A stretch of 64,000 bases of DNA from Triticum aestivum (taxonomy: Eukaryota > Streptophyta > Magnoliopsida > Poales > Poaceae). The position numbers were made by a program, and so were the translations under genes. The stretch covers positions 233,613,035-233,677,034 of the forward strand of contig NC_057795.1 of assembly GCF_018294505.1 (NCBI RefSeq), read 5' to 3'. Below, in pieces: positions 43,201-54,956 of the stretch (its first letter is position 1; the number at the start of each line of letters is the position of its first letter). The notes below the pieces were generated by a model. That model did not search any database. It was not told the origin of the DNA and saw only the letters and a program-made list of their open reading frames with translations.

Positions 43201-45592
43201 CCTCTCAAGAGCCGAGGCAAGCTCGGACTCTCGAGTCTTTAAGTCACGCTCCAAACCCTCACGTTTTTTCACGAGAGCCTGGAGCTCTTGCCGCACCTCC
43301 GCCACCCACGCCTCCTGGTTCTCTCGCTCGGTGCGCTCCGCGGCCGCATTGCTTTCGTCCTTGGACACCGCTTCCTTCAGGGTCGCCACCTTGTTCGTGG
43401 CACCTGCAATACTCACGTTATTCCTGTCATTTTTTGCAACCACATCTTTTATATACTTCCATAAGGTATTACTTACCTTCCTTGTCCTCGAGCTGCTTCT
43501 TGGCAAGGCCAAGCTCGTTCTCGGACTGCTCGAGGCTCTGCTTCAATGCATTGACCTCCGCAGTCAGTGCGGCAGAGGTCCGCAGCGCAGCCTGCATTCC
43601 CCATATTGACATACTTATGTTAGACTCCTGCATACATCTTTTTAGATCCTCAGTTCGGCTTTTCTTTTCGAACACCAAACCGAGCGTCAGGGGCTACTGT
43701 CTATGCGGTAATATTTTTACATATCTTAAATACATACCTCAAAGCCTGTTAGAAGGCTGGCACATGCTTCAGTCAGTCCGATCTTGGCAGACTGAACTCT
43801 CTAGATCACCACACTCATAACAGTGCGGTGCTCCTCGTCGATGGAGGCGCCGTTAAGCGCCTCCAGCAAATTATCCGGTGCCTCTGGTTGGACGGAGGTC
43901 ACCGGTGTCGCAGTCTCGCCCTTCTTACAAAGGGGCCGCCAGCCGGACTCCGGAACCACTGAAGGTTCCGGTATAGAGTCCGGCCCGGGGCCGAACTCAG
44001 AACCCTTCAGGGTTTGATCCCCCTTGTGCCCGAAGTCTGGGAGGTTGCCTTGCGGCACCTCCGGGACCTCCTCCTCCTGGTTGGGCCCCTTCTGGGACCC
44101 AGCTCAGCATCATCCGCAGCGTGAGGAGAGGAGACGGCCGGAAGTGAAGTGCCATTCACGTCCGACAAAGCCAGGGAGCCGCTCGTTGAAGTGTCGAGCC
44201 CGTCCTTGGGCGGGCTGCAGGGTTATAGTCTGCGTTAGGAGATTCTATGCGACAAAAGAAACACCATGAGTGATTCTAGTATCCGAACACTTACGATTTC
44301 GCCAGGGGCTTAGCCCTCGGTGGCCACTCCTCTTCGTCGTCGTCGGCGTTGGTGGAGTAGTCCGGAGGAAGGGTCCTTCCCTTTTCTTCTCTTCCCCCGC
44401 TAGGGGAGAGGCCTCTTTCTCCTCCTCCTCGTCTTCGCGAGAGGAGTCCGCCTCGGAGTCATCGGACGATGAGTCCATTAACACCTGACGCCGGGAACTC
44501 TTTCGGGTTCCCGTGGCCTTCTTCTTGGCCTTCTTCGCCGGCACCACGTGAGGTGCCGGAACTAGCAGCCCCGTCAATCGGGCGTCCACTGGGTCTTCTG
44601 GCAAGGGAGCCGGACAGTCAACCTGCCCGGACGTCTTTTGCTAGGCCTGTCAAAGGTAGGGGAGTTTAGATCCCGCATAGAGTCAAACTATGGAAAATAA
44701 GTGTCCTATAAAGGGTAAAATAGCTTACCTCGCCGGCTTGACGCTGCGAGCTGAATCCGTGATCTTCGGTAGCGGATGCGGTAGCCTCGGCTCCCTTGAA
44801 CAGCACCTTCCAGGCATCTTTGTACATAGTGTCGAAGAGCTTGCTCAAGGTTTGGTGCTGTGCCGGATCAAACTCCCACAAGCTGAAGGCCCGTTGTTGG
44901 CATGGGAGGATCCGGCAGATGAGCATGCCCTGGACTACATTGACGAGATTGAGCTTCTTGTTCACCAAGGTTTTGACGCAGGATTGGAGTCCGGTCAGCT
45001 CTTCCGAACTATCCCATGTCAGGACCGTCTCTTTCCAAGAGGTGAGCCATGTAGGGAAGCCAGATCGGAATTCGGGGGCCGCCACCCATTTATGGTCACG
45101 CGGCTTGGTGATGTAGGACCACCCCGATTGCCACCCCTTTATGGTCTCCACGAAGGAGCCCTCGAGCCATAAGATGTTGGGCATCTTGCCCACCATGGCA
45201 CCTTTGCACTCCGCTTGGCGGCCGCCCACTACCTTCGGCTTGACATTGAAGGTCTTCAGCCATAAGCCAAAGTGGGGCTGGATGCAGAGGAAGGCCTCGC
45301 ACACGACGATGAATGCCGAGATGTTGAGGGCGAAATTCGGGGCCAGATCATGGAAATCCAGGCCGTAGTAGAACATGAGCCCCAGGACGAATGGGTGAAG
45401 TGGAAAACCTAATCCGCGGAGGAAGTGGGTGAGGAACACCACCCTCTCATGGGGCCCGGGGGTGGGGATGAGCTGCCCCTTGTCGGGGAGCCGATGCGCG
45501 ATGTCACTGGACAAGTATGCAGCCTTCCGCAGCCTCTTGATGTGCCCCTCCGTGACGGAGGAGGCCATCCACTTGCCTCCCGCTCCAAACAT
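42574..45592 (-). CDS. Spliced antisense gene of element A: putative gypsy-type transposon (PF04195-like) protein
   Basis: Minus strand, opposite to gag. Exon 1 runs 45592-44729, starting MFGAGGKWMASSVTEG and ending at donor GAG|GTAAGC. It includes FLTHFLRGLGFPLHPFVLGL, MFYYGLDFHDLAPN and FIVVCEAFLCIQPHFGLWLK, which match the Pfam 'putative gypsy type transposon' family as I know it. Exon 2 runs 44646-44295 (acceptor GACAG, donor GTAAGT). It has a TAG as second codon, then KKAKKKATGTRKSSRR and an acidic run. Further exons lie near 44058-43801 and 43678-43475. The last exon runs 43403-42574 and is a long coiled coil followed by YFGLVRRLVDACPSIEVVKR and MYYAGVLKGARLI. The function of this protein family is unknown to me. 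Element C carries the same gene. Confidence 0.72.
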
Positions 45593-45705
45593 GGCTGGGG
45601 AAGGTTGAGGCGAGATGTGCGGACTTGGGCGCTGGAGCTCGAGTGCACGAAAATGGATAAGCAAAGGAGGAAGAAGGCGTAGGTAAAAAGGTGGATCCTT
45701 ATCCC

Positions 45706-45715
45706 CTTATATTGA
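45706..45715 (-). promoter_or_regulatory. TATA-like box of the antisense gene in element A
   Basis: The minus strand reads CAATATAAGG about 115 bases upstream of the antisense ATG. Element C has CTTTATAAAG at the equivalent place. Confidence 0.5.
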
Positions 45716-46142
45716 CGGACGAAGCTATGCGTCCCCACCAGCCTGGTAAATCTCGCTTATCCCCAAGCACCGTAATCAATGGCGCGGTTGGGTTACCACG
45801 CCCGTATTGATGAGAATCCCGGAATAAGGGGACACGATCTCTTCTTTGACAAGACGTGCCAAGGAAACCGCCTGACTAAACGCGCTGAGGAGGGACAGTA
45901 AAAATGATTCGAATAAAGGCTTGGCCGTGGTGTGATGTCATGCCACGGGATATGTCAGCAGATTGAATTTGTCTAAATATTATTCTCTCTATGGTGGTAT
46001 GTGGAACTTATGTTGCAGAGCCGGACACTATCCTTGTGTTCAAAATCTTCTATGAAGTATTCGGAGGAGGAACCCGCCATGCAATGCCGAAGACAACATG
46101 CGCGCCGGACTCGTCGTCATTGAAGTCTGGTTCAGGGGCTAC

Positions 46143-46405
46143 TGAGGGAGTCCTGGATTAGGGGGTGTCCGGATGGCCGGATTATAGCCTTTGGCCGGGC
46201 TACTAAGGGAGTCCTGGATTAGGAGGTAGATCCACTCTTGTACTACCCATATCACCAATATCAATCAAGTAGGAGTAGGGTTTTACCTGCACCGAGAGGG
46301 CCCGAACCTGGGTAAAAACATCGTGTCCCTTGTCTCCTGTTACCATCCGCCTAGACGCATAGTTCGGGACCCCCTACCCGAGATCCGCCGGTTTTGACAC
46401 CGACA
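46143..46405 (+). repeat. 3' LTR of element A (263 bp, internally deleted)
   Basis: The start (TGAGGGAGTCCTGGATTAGG) and the end (GTTTTGACACCGACA) are present, but about 210 bp of the middle are missing. The LTR start phrase occurs a second time at about 46205 (AAGGGAGTCCTGGATTAGG), marking the deletion site. The TATA region is lost. Confidence 0.85.
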
Positions 46406-47626
46406 CTCCTATATATACCTACATATCCCCAAACGATCAGAAAAGGAGCCAAAAACCTAATTCCACTGCCGCAACCTTTTGTATCCACGAGATCCCATCT
46501 TGGGGCCTATTCCGGAGCTCCGCCAGAGGGGGCATCCACCACGGAGGGCTTCTACATCATCACCATAGCCCCTCCAATGAAGTGTGAGTAGTTTACTTCA
46601 GACCTTCGGGTCCATAGCTAGTAGCTAGATGACTTCTTCTCTCTTTTTGGATCTCAATACAATGTTCTCCCCCTCTCTCGTGGAGATCTATTCGATGTAA
46701 TGTTCTTTTTGCGGTGTGTTTGTTGAGACCGATGAATTGTGGGTTTATGATTCAACTTATCTATGGAAAATATTTGAATCTTCTCTGAATTCTTTTATGT
46801 ATGATTGAGTTATCTTTGCAAGTATCTTCAAATTATCCTTTTTGGTTTGGCCAACTAGATTGGTAGTTCTTGCAATGGGAGAAGTGCTTAGCTTTGGGTT
46901 CAATCTTGCGGTGTCCTTTCCCAGTGATAGCAGGGGCAGCAAGGCACGTATTGTATTGTTGCCATCGAGGATAACAAGATGGGGTTTTTATCATATTGCA
47001 TGAATTTATCCCTCTACATCATGTCATCTTGCTTAAGGCGTTACTCTGTTTTTAACTTAATACTCTAGATGCATGCTGGATAGCGGTCGATGAGTGGAGT
47101 AATAGTAGTAGATGCAGAATCGTTTCGATCTACTTGTCTTGGACGTGATGCCTATATACATGATCATTACCTAGATATGCTCATAACTCTGCTCAATTCT
47201 GTCAATTTCTCAACAGTAATTTGTTCACCCACCGTAGAATATCTATGCTCTTGAGAGAAGCCACTAGTGAAACCTATGGCCCCCGGGTCTATTCTCATCA
47301 TATCAATCTCTATCGCTTTATTTACTTGCTTTGTTTTTACTTTGCATTTTTACTTTTCACTTTGCATCTATCTATCAAAAATACCAAAAATATTATTTAT
47401 CATCTCTATCAGATCTCACTCTCGTAAGTGACCGTGAAGGGATTGACAACCCAAAATCGCATTGGTTGCGAGTAGCTATCATTTTGTGTAGGTACGATGG
47501 ACTTGTGCGTGGTCTCCTACTGGATTAATACCTTGGTTCTCAAAAACTGAGGGAAATACTAACGCTACTTTGCTGCATCATCCTCTCCTCTTCGGGGAAA
47601 TCCAACGCAGTGCTCAAGAGGTAGCA
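46406..47626 (+). repeat. 5' LTR of element B (truncated, 1221 bp)
   Basis: It matches 53173-54393 of the 3' LTR, beginning CTCCTATATATACCTACA and ending CTCAAGAGGTAGCA. Small indels and scattered substitutions separate the copies. Confidence 0.92.
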
Positions 47627-47637
47627 AGAATAATTTC

Positions 47638-47655
47638 TGGCGCCCTTGCCGGGGA
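47638..47655 (+). other. Primer-binding site of element B
   Basis: TGGCGCCCTTGCCGGGGA lies 11 bases after the LTR. It resembles the TGGCGCCGTTGCCGGGG site common in plant Athila-type elements. Confidence 0.65.
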
Positions 47656-47865
47656 GGCTCATGCAAGCAAGTCAACCATACCAAGTAGCCATCGCAATCC
47701 CTATCTCTCGCATTACATTATTTGCCATATGCCTCTTGTTTTCCTCTCCCCCACTTCACCCTTGCCGTTTTATTCGTCCTCTCTTTCCCAATCTCCTCCT
47801 CTCTTTCCCGTCTACCTTTTTCCCGTTGCCTTTCTGTTTGCTTGTGTGTTGGATTACTTGTTGCC

Positions 47866-49881
47866 ATGGCGCAAGATAATACCAAATTGTGTGATTTCTC
47901 GAATACCAATAATAATGATTTCCTTAGTACTCCGATTGCTCCTCTTAATAATGATGAGTCTTGTGAAACCAATACCGCTTTGCTGAATCTTGTTATGAAA
48001 GATCAATTCGCCGGCCTTCCTAGTGAAGATGCCGCTACTCATCTAAACAATTTTGTTCATTTGTGTGATATGCAAAAGAAGAAAGATACTAATAACAATA
48101 TTGTCAAGTTGCAATTATTTCCGTTTTCACTTAGAGATCGTGCTAAAGTTTGGTTTTCATCTTTGCCTAAAAATAGTATTGATTCTTGGAATAAGTGCAA
48201 AGATGCTTTTATCTCTAAGTATTTTCCTCTCGCTAAGATCATCACTCTTAGGAACGATATCATGAATTTTAAACAACTTGATCATGAGCATGTTGCCCAA
48301 TCTTGGGAAAGAATGAAATTGATGCTTCGCAATTGCCCTACTCATGGTTTGAATTTATGGATGATCAAACAAAAATTTTATGCCGGATTGAATTTTGCTT
48401 CTAGAAATCTTTTAGATTCGGCCGCGGGAGGCACTTTTATGGAAATTACGTTAGGAGATGCTACCAAATTGCTTGATGATATTATGGCTAATTATTCTCA
48501 ATGGCACACCGAAAGATCTTCTAGTAAAAAAGTGCATGTTATAGAAGAAATCAATGTTTTGAGTGAAAAGATGGATGAACTTATGAAGATGTTTGCTCCT
48601 AAAAATACTCCTCTTGATCCCAATGATATGCCTTTGTCTACTTTGCTTGAGAATAATAATGAATCTATGGATGTGAATTTTGTTGGTAGGAATAGTTTTG
48701 GAAACAATGCGTATAGAGGGAATTTTAATCCTAGGCCTTATCCTAGTAATCCTTCTAATAATTATGGAAATTCCTACAACAACTCTTATGGAAATTTTAA
48801 TAAGATGCCCTCTGAATTTGAGAGTAGTGTTAAAGATTTTATGAATTCACAAAAGAATTTTAATGCTTTGCTTGAAGAGAAATTGCTTAAAGTTGATGAT
48901 TTGGCTAGGAACATTGATAGAATTTCTCTTGAAATTGATTATTTAAAGCTTAGATCTATTCCTCCTAAGCATGATATCAATGAGTCTCTCAAAGCCATGA
49001 GAATTTCCATTGATGAGTGCAAAGAAAGAACCGCTAGGATGCGTGCTTCCAAAGATGCCTTTATTAAAGCATGTTCTTCCAATTCCTATGAAAATCAAGA
49101 TGAAGATCTAAAAGTTATTGATGTGTCCCCCATTAAACCTTTGTTTTGCAATATGAATCTTGATGAAACTGAATATGATCTTCCTTTACCTAGAAGGCGT
49201 TCTAAGAATTCGGAGTTTCTAGATCTTGATGATGAAATTGATGAAAGTGGGATTGAAATAAATAAAAACCGAGATGTTGCTAAACCCACTATTTTGGATC
49301 TGAAGGAATTTAATTATGAAAATTGCTCTTTGATTGGTTGTATTTCCTTGTTGCAATCCGTGCTAGATTCTCCTCATGCTTATAGTCAAAATAAGGCCTT
49401 TACTGAACACATTGTTGATGCCTTGATGCAATCTTATGAAGAAAAACCTGATTTTAAAGTTTCTATCCCTAGAAAACTCTATGATGAGTGGGAACCTACT
49501 ATTAAAATTAAAATTAAAGATTATGAGTTTCATGCTTTGTCTGATTTGGGTGCTAGTGTCTCTAGTATTTCCAAAGCTTTGTGTGATTTGCTAGATTTCC
49601 GTGACTTTGATGATTGCTCTCTAAACTTGCATCTTGCGGATTCCACTATTAAAAAGCCTATGGGAAGAATTAATGATGTTCTTATTGTTGCAAACAGGAA
49701 TTATGTGCCCGTAGATTTTATCGTTCTTGATATAGATTGCAATCCTTCATGTCCTATTATTCTTGGTAGACCTTTCCTTAGAACGACTGGTGCAATTATC
49801 GATATGAAGGAAGGGAATATTTCATTCCAATTTCCCTTAAAGAAGGGCATGGAACACTTCCCTAGAAATAAAATAAAATGA
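47866..49881 (+). CDS. gag-protease polyprotein of element B, intact frame
   Basis: 671 residues from MAQDNTKLCDFS to TGA, uninterrupted. The frame is open upstream to 47722, but the Met at 47866 is the first in the family-like context (TTGCCATGG). A Retrotrans_gag domain covers about residues 80-180 (LRDRAKVWFSSLP, SWNKCKDAFISKYFP, SWERMKLMLRNCP, KQKFYAGL). An Asn/Tyr/Gly-rich segment (NPRPYPSNPSNNYG) and a helical part follow. The retroviral-type aspartic protease has ALSDLGASVSSISKAL near residue 558 and PIILGRPFLRTTGAIID. There is no zinc knuckle. The frame ends after the protease, so integration must depend on enzymes from another element. The intact frame suggests a fairly recent copy. 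Confidence 0.88.
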   Translation: MAQDNTKLCDFSNTNNNDFLSTPIAPLNNDESCETNTALLNLVMKDQFAGLPSEDAATHLNNFVHLCDMQKKKDTNNNIVKLQLFPFSLRDRAKVWFSSLPKNSIDSWNKCKDAFISKYFPLAKIITLRNDIMNFKQLDHEHVAQSWERMKLMLRNCPTHGLNLWMIKQKFYAGLNFASRNLLDSAAGGTFMEITLGDATKLLDDIMANYSQWHTERSSSKKVHVIEEINVLSEKMDELMKMFAPKNTPLDPNDMPLSTLLENNNESMDVNFVGRNSFGNNAYRGNFNPRPYPSNPSNNYGNSYNNSYGNFNKMPSEFESSVKDFMNSQKNFNALLEEKLLKVDDLARNIDRISLEIDYLKLRSIPPKHDINESLKAMRISIDECKERTARMRASKDAFIKACSSNSYENQDEDLKVIDVSPIKPLFCNMNLDETEYDLPLPRRRSKNSEFLDLDDEIDESGIEINKNRDVAKPTILDLKEFNYENCSLIGCISLLQSVLDSPHAYSQNKAFTEHIVDALMQSYEEKPDFKVSIPRKLYDEWEPTIKIKIKDYEFHALSDLGASVSSISKALCDLLDFRDFDDCSLNLHLADSTIKKPMGRINDVLIVANRNYVPVDFIVLDIDCNPSCPIILGRPFLRTTGAIIDMKEGNISFQFPLKKGMEHFPRNKIK

Positions 49882-52818
49882 ACATATGAATCTATCATGA
49901 GAGCCACTTATGGATTGCCTCCCGAAGATGGCAATACCTAGATCTATCCTTGCTTTTATGCCTAGCTAGGGGCGTTAAACGATAGCGCTTGTTGGGAGGC
50001 AACCCAATTTTATTTTGTGTTTTTTGTTTTTGCTTATGTTTAGGAATAAATAATCCATCTAGATTCTGTTTGGATGTGGTTTTATCTTTTAATTAGTGTC
50101 TGTGCCAAGTAGAACCTATAGGATAACCTACGATGATAGTTGATTTGATTCTGCTGAAAAACAGAAACTTTTCACGCACGAATATAGTTTTGTTAAATCA
50201 CATAAACGTGATTTTGCGTTGATTATTTTTTATGCTATTCAATAAACAAATTTTGCAGGACTTACTATTTTGGTAGAATTTTTAGAGTTCCAGAAGTTTG
50301 CGTTAGTTACAGATTGCTACAGACTGTTCTGTTTTTGACAGATTCTGTTTTACGTGTGTTGTTTGCTTATTTTGATGAATCTATGGCTTGTAAAATAGTT
50401 TATAATCCATAGATAAGTTGTAATATAGTAGGTTTGACACCAATATAAATAAATAATGAGTTCATTACAGTACCTTAAGTAGTTCTTTGCTTTCTTTCTC
50501 TAACGGAGCTCACGAGATTTCTGTTGAGTTTTGTGTTGTGAAGTTTTCATGTTTTGGGTGAGTTCTTTTGATGGATTATGGAACAAGGAGTGGCAAGAGA
50601 CTAAGCTTGGGGATGCCCATGGCACCCCCAAGATAATCCAAGGACAACAAAAATTCAAAGCTTGGGTATGCCCCGGAAGACATCCCCTCTTTCGTCCACT
50701 TCCACCGGTAATTTACTTGGAGCTATATTTTTATTCACCACATGATATGTGTTTTGCTTGGAGCGTCTTGTATTATTTGCGTCTTTGCTTGTTATTTTAA
50801 CACAATCATCCTTGCTGTACACACCTTATGAGAGATCCATACATGAATTGGAATTTGTTAGAATACTCTATGTGCTTCACTTATATCTTTTGAGCTTGAT
50901 AGTTTTGCTCATAGTACTTCACTTATATCTTTTGAGCGTGATAATTGTTGCTCTAGTGCTTCACTTATATCCTTTAGAGTACGGTGGTGGATTTGTTTTA
51001 AAGAAACTATTGATCTCTCATGCTTCACTCAGATTATTTTGAGAGTCATTAATAGCATGGTAATTTGCTTAATGTTAATATACTTGGTATTCAAGATATG
51101 TGAAACTTTCTTTTGAGTGAATTGAATACTAAGATAAGTTTGATGCTTGATAATTGTTTTGAGATATGGAGGTGATAATATCAAAGTCATGCTAGTTGGG
51201 TGATTATGAATTCAAAGAATGCTTGTGTTGAAGTTTGCAAGTCTCGTGGCATGCATGTATGGTTAAAGTTGTGTAACAAATTTGAAACATGAAGTGTACC
51301 TGGCTTGTGCATCCTTATGAGTGGCGGTCGGGGACGAGCGATGGTCTTTTCCTACCAATCTATCCCCCTAGGAGCATGCGTGTAGTACTTGATTTTTGAT
51401 GACTTCTAAATTTTTGCAATAAGTATATGAGTTCTTTTGACTAATGTTGAGTTCATGGATTATACGCACTCTCACCTTTCCGCCTTTGCTAGCCTCTTCA
51501 GTACCGTGCATTGCCCTTTCTCACCTTGAGAGTTGGTGCAAACTTCGGCGGTGCATCCAAACCCCGTGGTACGATACGCTCTATCAGACATAAACCTCCA
51601 TATATCTTCCTCAAAACAGCCACCATACCTACCTATCATGGCATTTCCATAGCCATTCCGAGATATATTGCCATGCAACTTCCATCATGACCATCATGAC
51701 ATACATTACTTTTGTCATATTGCCATTACATGATCATGTAGTTGACATCGTATTTGTGGCAAAGCCACCATGCATTATTTTTCATACATGTCACTCTTGA
51801 TTCATTGCACCATCCCGGTACACCGCCGGAGGCATTCATATAGAGTCATATCTTGTTCTAAGTTTTGAGTTGTAATCCTTATGTTGTAATCAATAGAAGT
51901 GTGATGATCATCATTATTAGAGCATTGCCCAAAAAAAAGAAGAAAGGCTAAAAGAAGGCCCAAAAAAAGAAAAAAAGAAAAAAAAGGGGGGCAATGCTAC
52001 TATCTCTTTTTCCACACTTGTGCTTCAAAGAAGCACCTTGTTCCTCGTGTAGTGAGTCTCATATATTGTGCTTCAAAGTAGCACCTTGTTCTTCATGTAG
52101 TGAGTCTCATAAAGTTGTCCTTTTCATACTAGTGGGAATTTTTCATTATAGAACTTGGCTTGTATATTCCTACGATGGGCTTCCTCAAATGCCCTAGGTC
52201 TTCATGAGCAAGCGAGTTGGATGCACACCCACTAGTTTTCTTTTGTTGAGAATTCATAGCTCTAGTGCATCTGTTGCATGGCAATCCCTACTCCTCATGT
52301 TGACGTCAATTGATGTGCATCTCCATAGCCCGTTGATTAGCCTCGTCAATGTGAGACTTTCTCCTTTTTTGTCTTCTCCACACAATCCCCATCATCATAT
52401 TCTATTCCACCCATAGTGCTATATCCATGGCTTGCGCTCATGTATTGCGTGAAGGTTGAAAAAGTTTGAGATTATTTGAGTATGAAACAATAGCTTGGCT
52501 TGTCATCGGGGGTATAGAAGTTAGGAACATCTTTGTGTGACGAAAATGAAGCATAGCCTAACTATATGATTTTGTAGGGATGAACTTTCTTTTGCAATGC
52601 TATTTTGAGAAGACATGATTGCTTTTATTAGTATGCTTGAAGTATTATTATTTTTGTGTCAATATGAACTTTTGTCTTGAATCTTTCGGATCTGAATATT
52701 CATATCACAATTAAGAAGACTTATGTTGAAATTATGCTAAAGTATCACTCCGCATCAAAAATTCTTTTTTTATCATTTACCTACTCAAGGACGAGCAGGA
52801 ATTAAGCTTGGGGATGCC
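49882..52818. other. Non-coding interior of element B
   Basis: About 2.9 kb where RT and integrase would be expected, with no credible frame. It holds a threefold repeat of CTTCACTTATATCTTTTGAG (50876-50978), a twofold repeat around TGCTTCAAAGAAGCACCTTG (52020-52113) and an A/G-rich run near 51930-51985. It ends in a purine-rich tract and AATTAAGCTTGGGGATGCC just before the 3' LTR. Confidence 0.75.
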
Positions 52819-54393
52819 TCATACATCTCCAACATATCTATATTGCTCCATGCTACTTTATCTACTGTTTTGGACTATATTTGGCTTTATTTTCCACTTT
52901 TATATTATTTTTGGGACTAACCTATTAACCGGAGGCCCAGCCCATAATTGTTGTTTTTTTGCCTATTTCAGTATTTCAAAGAAACGGAATATCAAACGGA
53001 GTCCAAACGGAATGAAACCTTCGGGAACGTGATTTTCTCACCAAACGTGATCCAGGAGACTTGGACCCTGCTCCAAGGAACAAAAGAGGCGGTCACGAGG
53101 GTGGAGGGCGCCCCCCCTGGGCGCGCCCTCCTATCTCGTGGGCCCCCTGCTACTCCACCGATGTACTCCTTCCTCCTATATATACCTATGTATCCCCAAA
53201 CGATCAAAAAAGGAGCCAAAAACCTAATTCCACCTCCGCAACCTTCTGTATCCACGAGATCCCATCTTGGGGCCTGTTCCAGAGCTCCGCCTGAGGGGGC
53301 ATCCACCATGGAGGGCTTCTACATCATCACCATAGCCCCTCCGATGAAGTGTCAGTAGTTTACTTCAGACCTTCGGGTCCATAGCTAGTAGCTAGATGGC
53401 TTCTTCTCTCTTTTTGGATCTCAATACAATGTTCTCCCCCTCTCTCGTGGAGATCTATTCGATGTAATCTTATTTTTGCGGTGTGTTTGTTGAGACCGAT
53501 GAATTGTGGGTTTATGATCCAACTTATCTATGGAAAATATTTGAATCTTCTGTGAATTCTTTTATGTATGATTGAGTTGTCTTTGCAAGTCTCTTCGAAT
53601 TATCCTTTTTGGTTTGGCCAACTAGATTGGTAGTTCTTGCAATGGGAGAAGTGCTTAGCTTTGGGTTCAATCTTGTGGTGTCCTTTCCCAGTGACAGCAG
53701 GGGCAGCAAGGCACGTATTGTATTGTTGACATCGAGGATAACAAGATGGGGTTTTTTATCATATTGCATGAATTTATCCCTCTACATCATGTCATCTTGC
53801 TTAAGGTGTTACTCTGTTTTTAACTTAATACTCTAGATGCATGCTGGATAGCGGTCGATGAGTGGAGTAATAGTAGTAGATGCAGAATCGTTTCGATCTA
53901 CTTGTCTTGGACGTGATGCCTATATACATGATCATTACCTAGATATGCTCATAACTATGCTCAATTCTGTCAATTGCTCAATAGTAATTTGTTCACCCAC
54001 CGTAGAATATCTATGCTCTTGAGAGAAGCCACTAGTGAAACCTATGGCCCCCGGGTCTATTCTCATCATATCAATCACTATCGCTTTATTTACTTGCTTT
54101 GTTTTTACTTTGCCTTTTACTTTTCACTTTGCATCTATCTATCAAAAATACCAAAAATATTATTTATCATCTCTATCAGATCTCACTCTCGTAAGTGACC
54201 GTGAAGGGATTGACAACCCCTAATCGCGTTGGTAGCGAGTAGCTATCGTGTTGTGTAGGTACGAGGGACTTGTGCGTGGTCTCCTACTAGATTGATACCT
54301 TGGTTCTCAAAAACTGAGGGAAATACTTACACTACTTTGCTGCATCATCCTCTCCTCTTCGGGGAAATCCAACGCAGTGCTCAAGAGGTAGCA
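52819..54393 (+). repeat. 3' LTR of element B (1575 bp)
   Basis: It starts TCATACATCTCC (first dinucleotide TC instead of TG) and ends AGAGGTAGCA. The first 354 bp have no counterpart in the truncated 5' LTR. Confidence 0.9.
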
Positions 54394-54442
54394 AGGCACC
54401 AAAAACTAACACCTCTCATGATCTACCTTTAGTGTTGTCTTC
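54394..54442 (+). pseudogene. pol fragment of element D left of element C
   Basis: 49 bases between B and C. Read in frame they give SHDLPLVLSS, which continues into LLQEF at 63338 once element C and one copy of its target duplication are removed. This is the stretch just upstream of the RT in gypsy elements. Confidence 0.7.
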
Positions 54443-54908
54443 TGAGGGAGTCTTGGATTAGAGGGTCCTCGGACGGCCAGACTATATGCTTATGCCGGAC
54501 TGTTGGACTATGAAGATACAAGATTGAAGACTTCGTCCCGTGTCTGGGTGGGACTCTCCTTTGCGTGGAAGGCAAGCTTGGCGATTCGGATATGTACATT
54601 CCCTTCTCTATAACCGACTCTATGTAACCCTAGCCCGCTCTGGTGTCTATATAAACTCTTGTAATATGCATATCATCAAGATCATAACCATAGGCTAGCT
54701 TCTAGGGTTTAGCCTCTACGATCTCGTGGTAGATCAACTCTTGTAATATGCATATCATCAAGATCAATCAAGCAGGAAGTAGGGTATTACCTCCATAGAG
54801 AGGGCTCGAACATGGGTAAGCATCGTGTCCCCCGCCTCCTGTTACCATTAGCCTTAGACATACAGTTCGGGACCCCCTACCCGAGATCCGCCGGTTTTGA
54901 CACCGACA
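54443..54908 (+). repeat. 5' LTR of element C (466 bp)
   Basis: TGAGGGAGTCTTGG to GACACCGACA. It has an internal direct repeat: CTCTTGTAATATGCATATCA occurs near 54656 and 54738. Confidence 0.92.
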
Positions 54909-54956
54909 TTGGTGCTTTCATTGAGAGTTCCACTGTGTCGTCATCGTAAGGCTTGA

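Larger units (their letters stand above)
36280..46405 (+). mobile_element. Non-autonomous gypsy-type LTR retrotransposon (element A)
   Basis: Bounded by LTRs beginning TGAGGGAGTCCTGGATTAGG and ending CCGGTTTTGACACYGACA. The plus strand carries gag-like and protease-like frames, broken by stops and frame changes. No RT, RNase H or integrase is present. The minus strand carries a spliced antisense gene. The family is the same as element C. The name Fatima comes to mind from the LTR start, but that is recall and unverified. The flanks are different (GCGGC against CTCCT) and the 3' LTR is short, so the two ends may come from different insertions. Confidence 0.85.
46406..54393 (+). mobile_element. 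Non-autonomous gypsy-type LTR retrotransposon (element B), left end missing
   Basis: A partial 5' LTR (46406-47626), a gag-protease ORF, about 2.9 kb of non-coding interior and a complete 3' LTR (52819-54393). The first 354 bp of the 5' LTR are absent because element A abuts. There is no RT or integrase. The primer-binding site and protease style suggest the Athila lineage; family names such as Sabrina or WHAM are recall only. Confidence 0.88.

Noticed and set aside
36280..46405. Element A as one simple insertion
   Set aside because: The 5-bp flanks differ and the surrounding sequences are unrelated, so a single insertion does not explain it.
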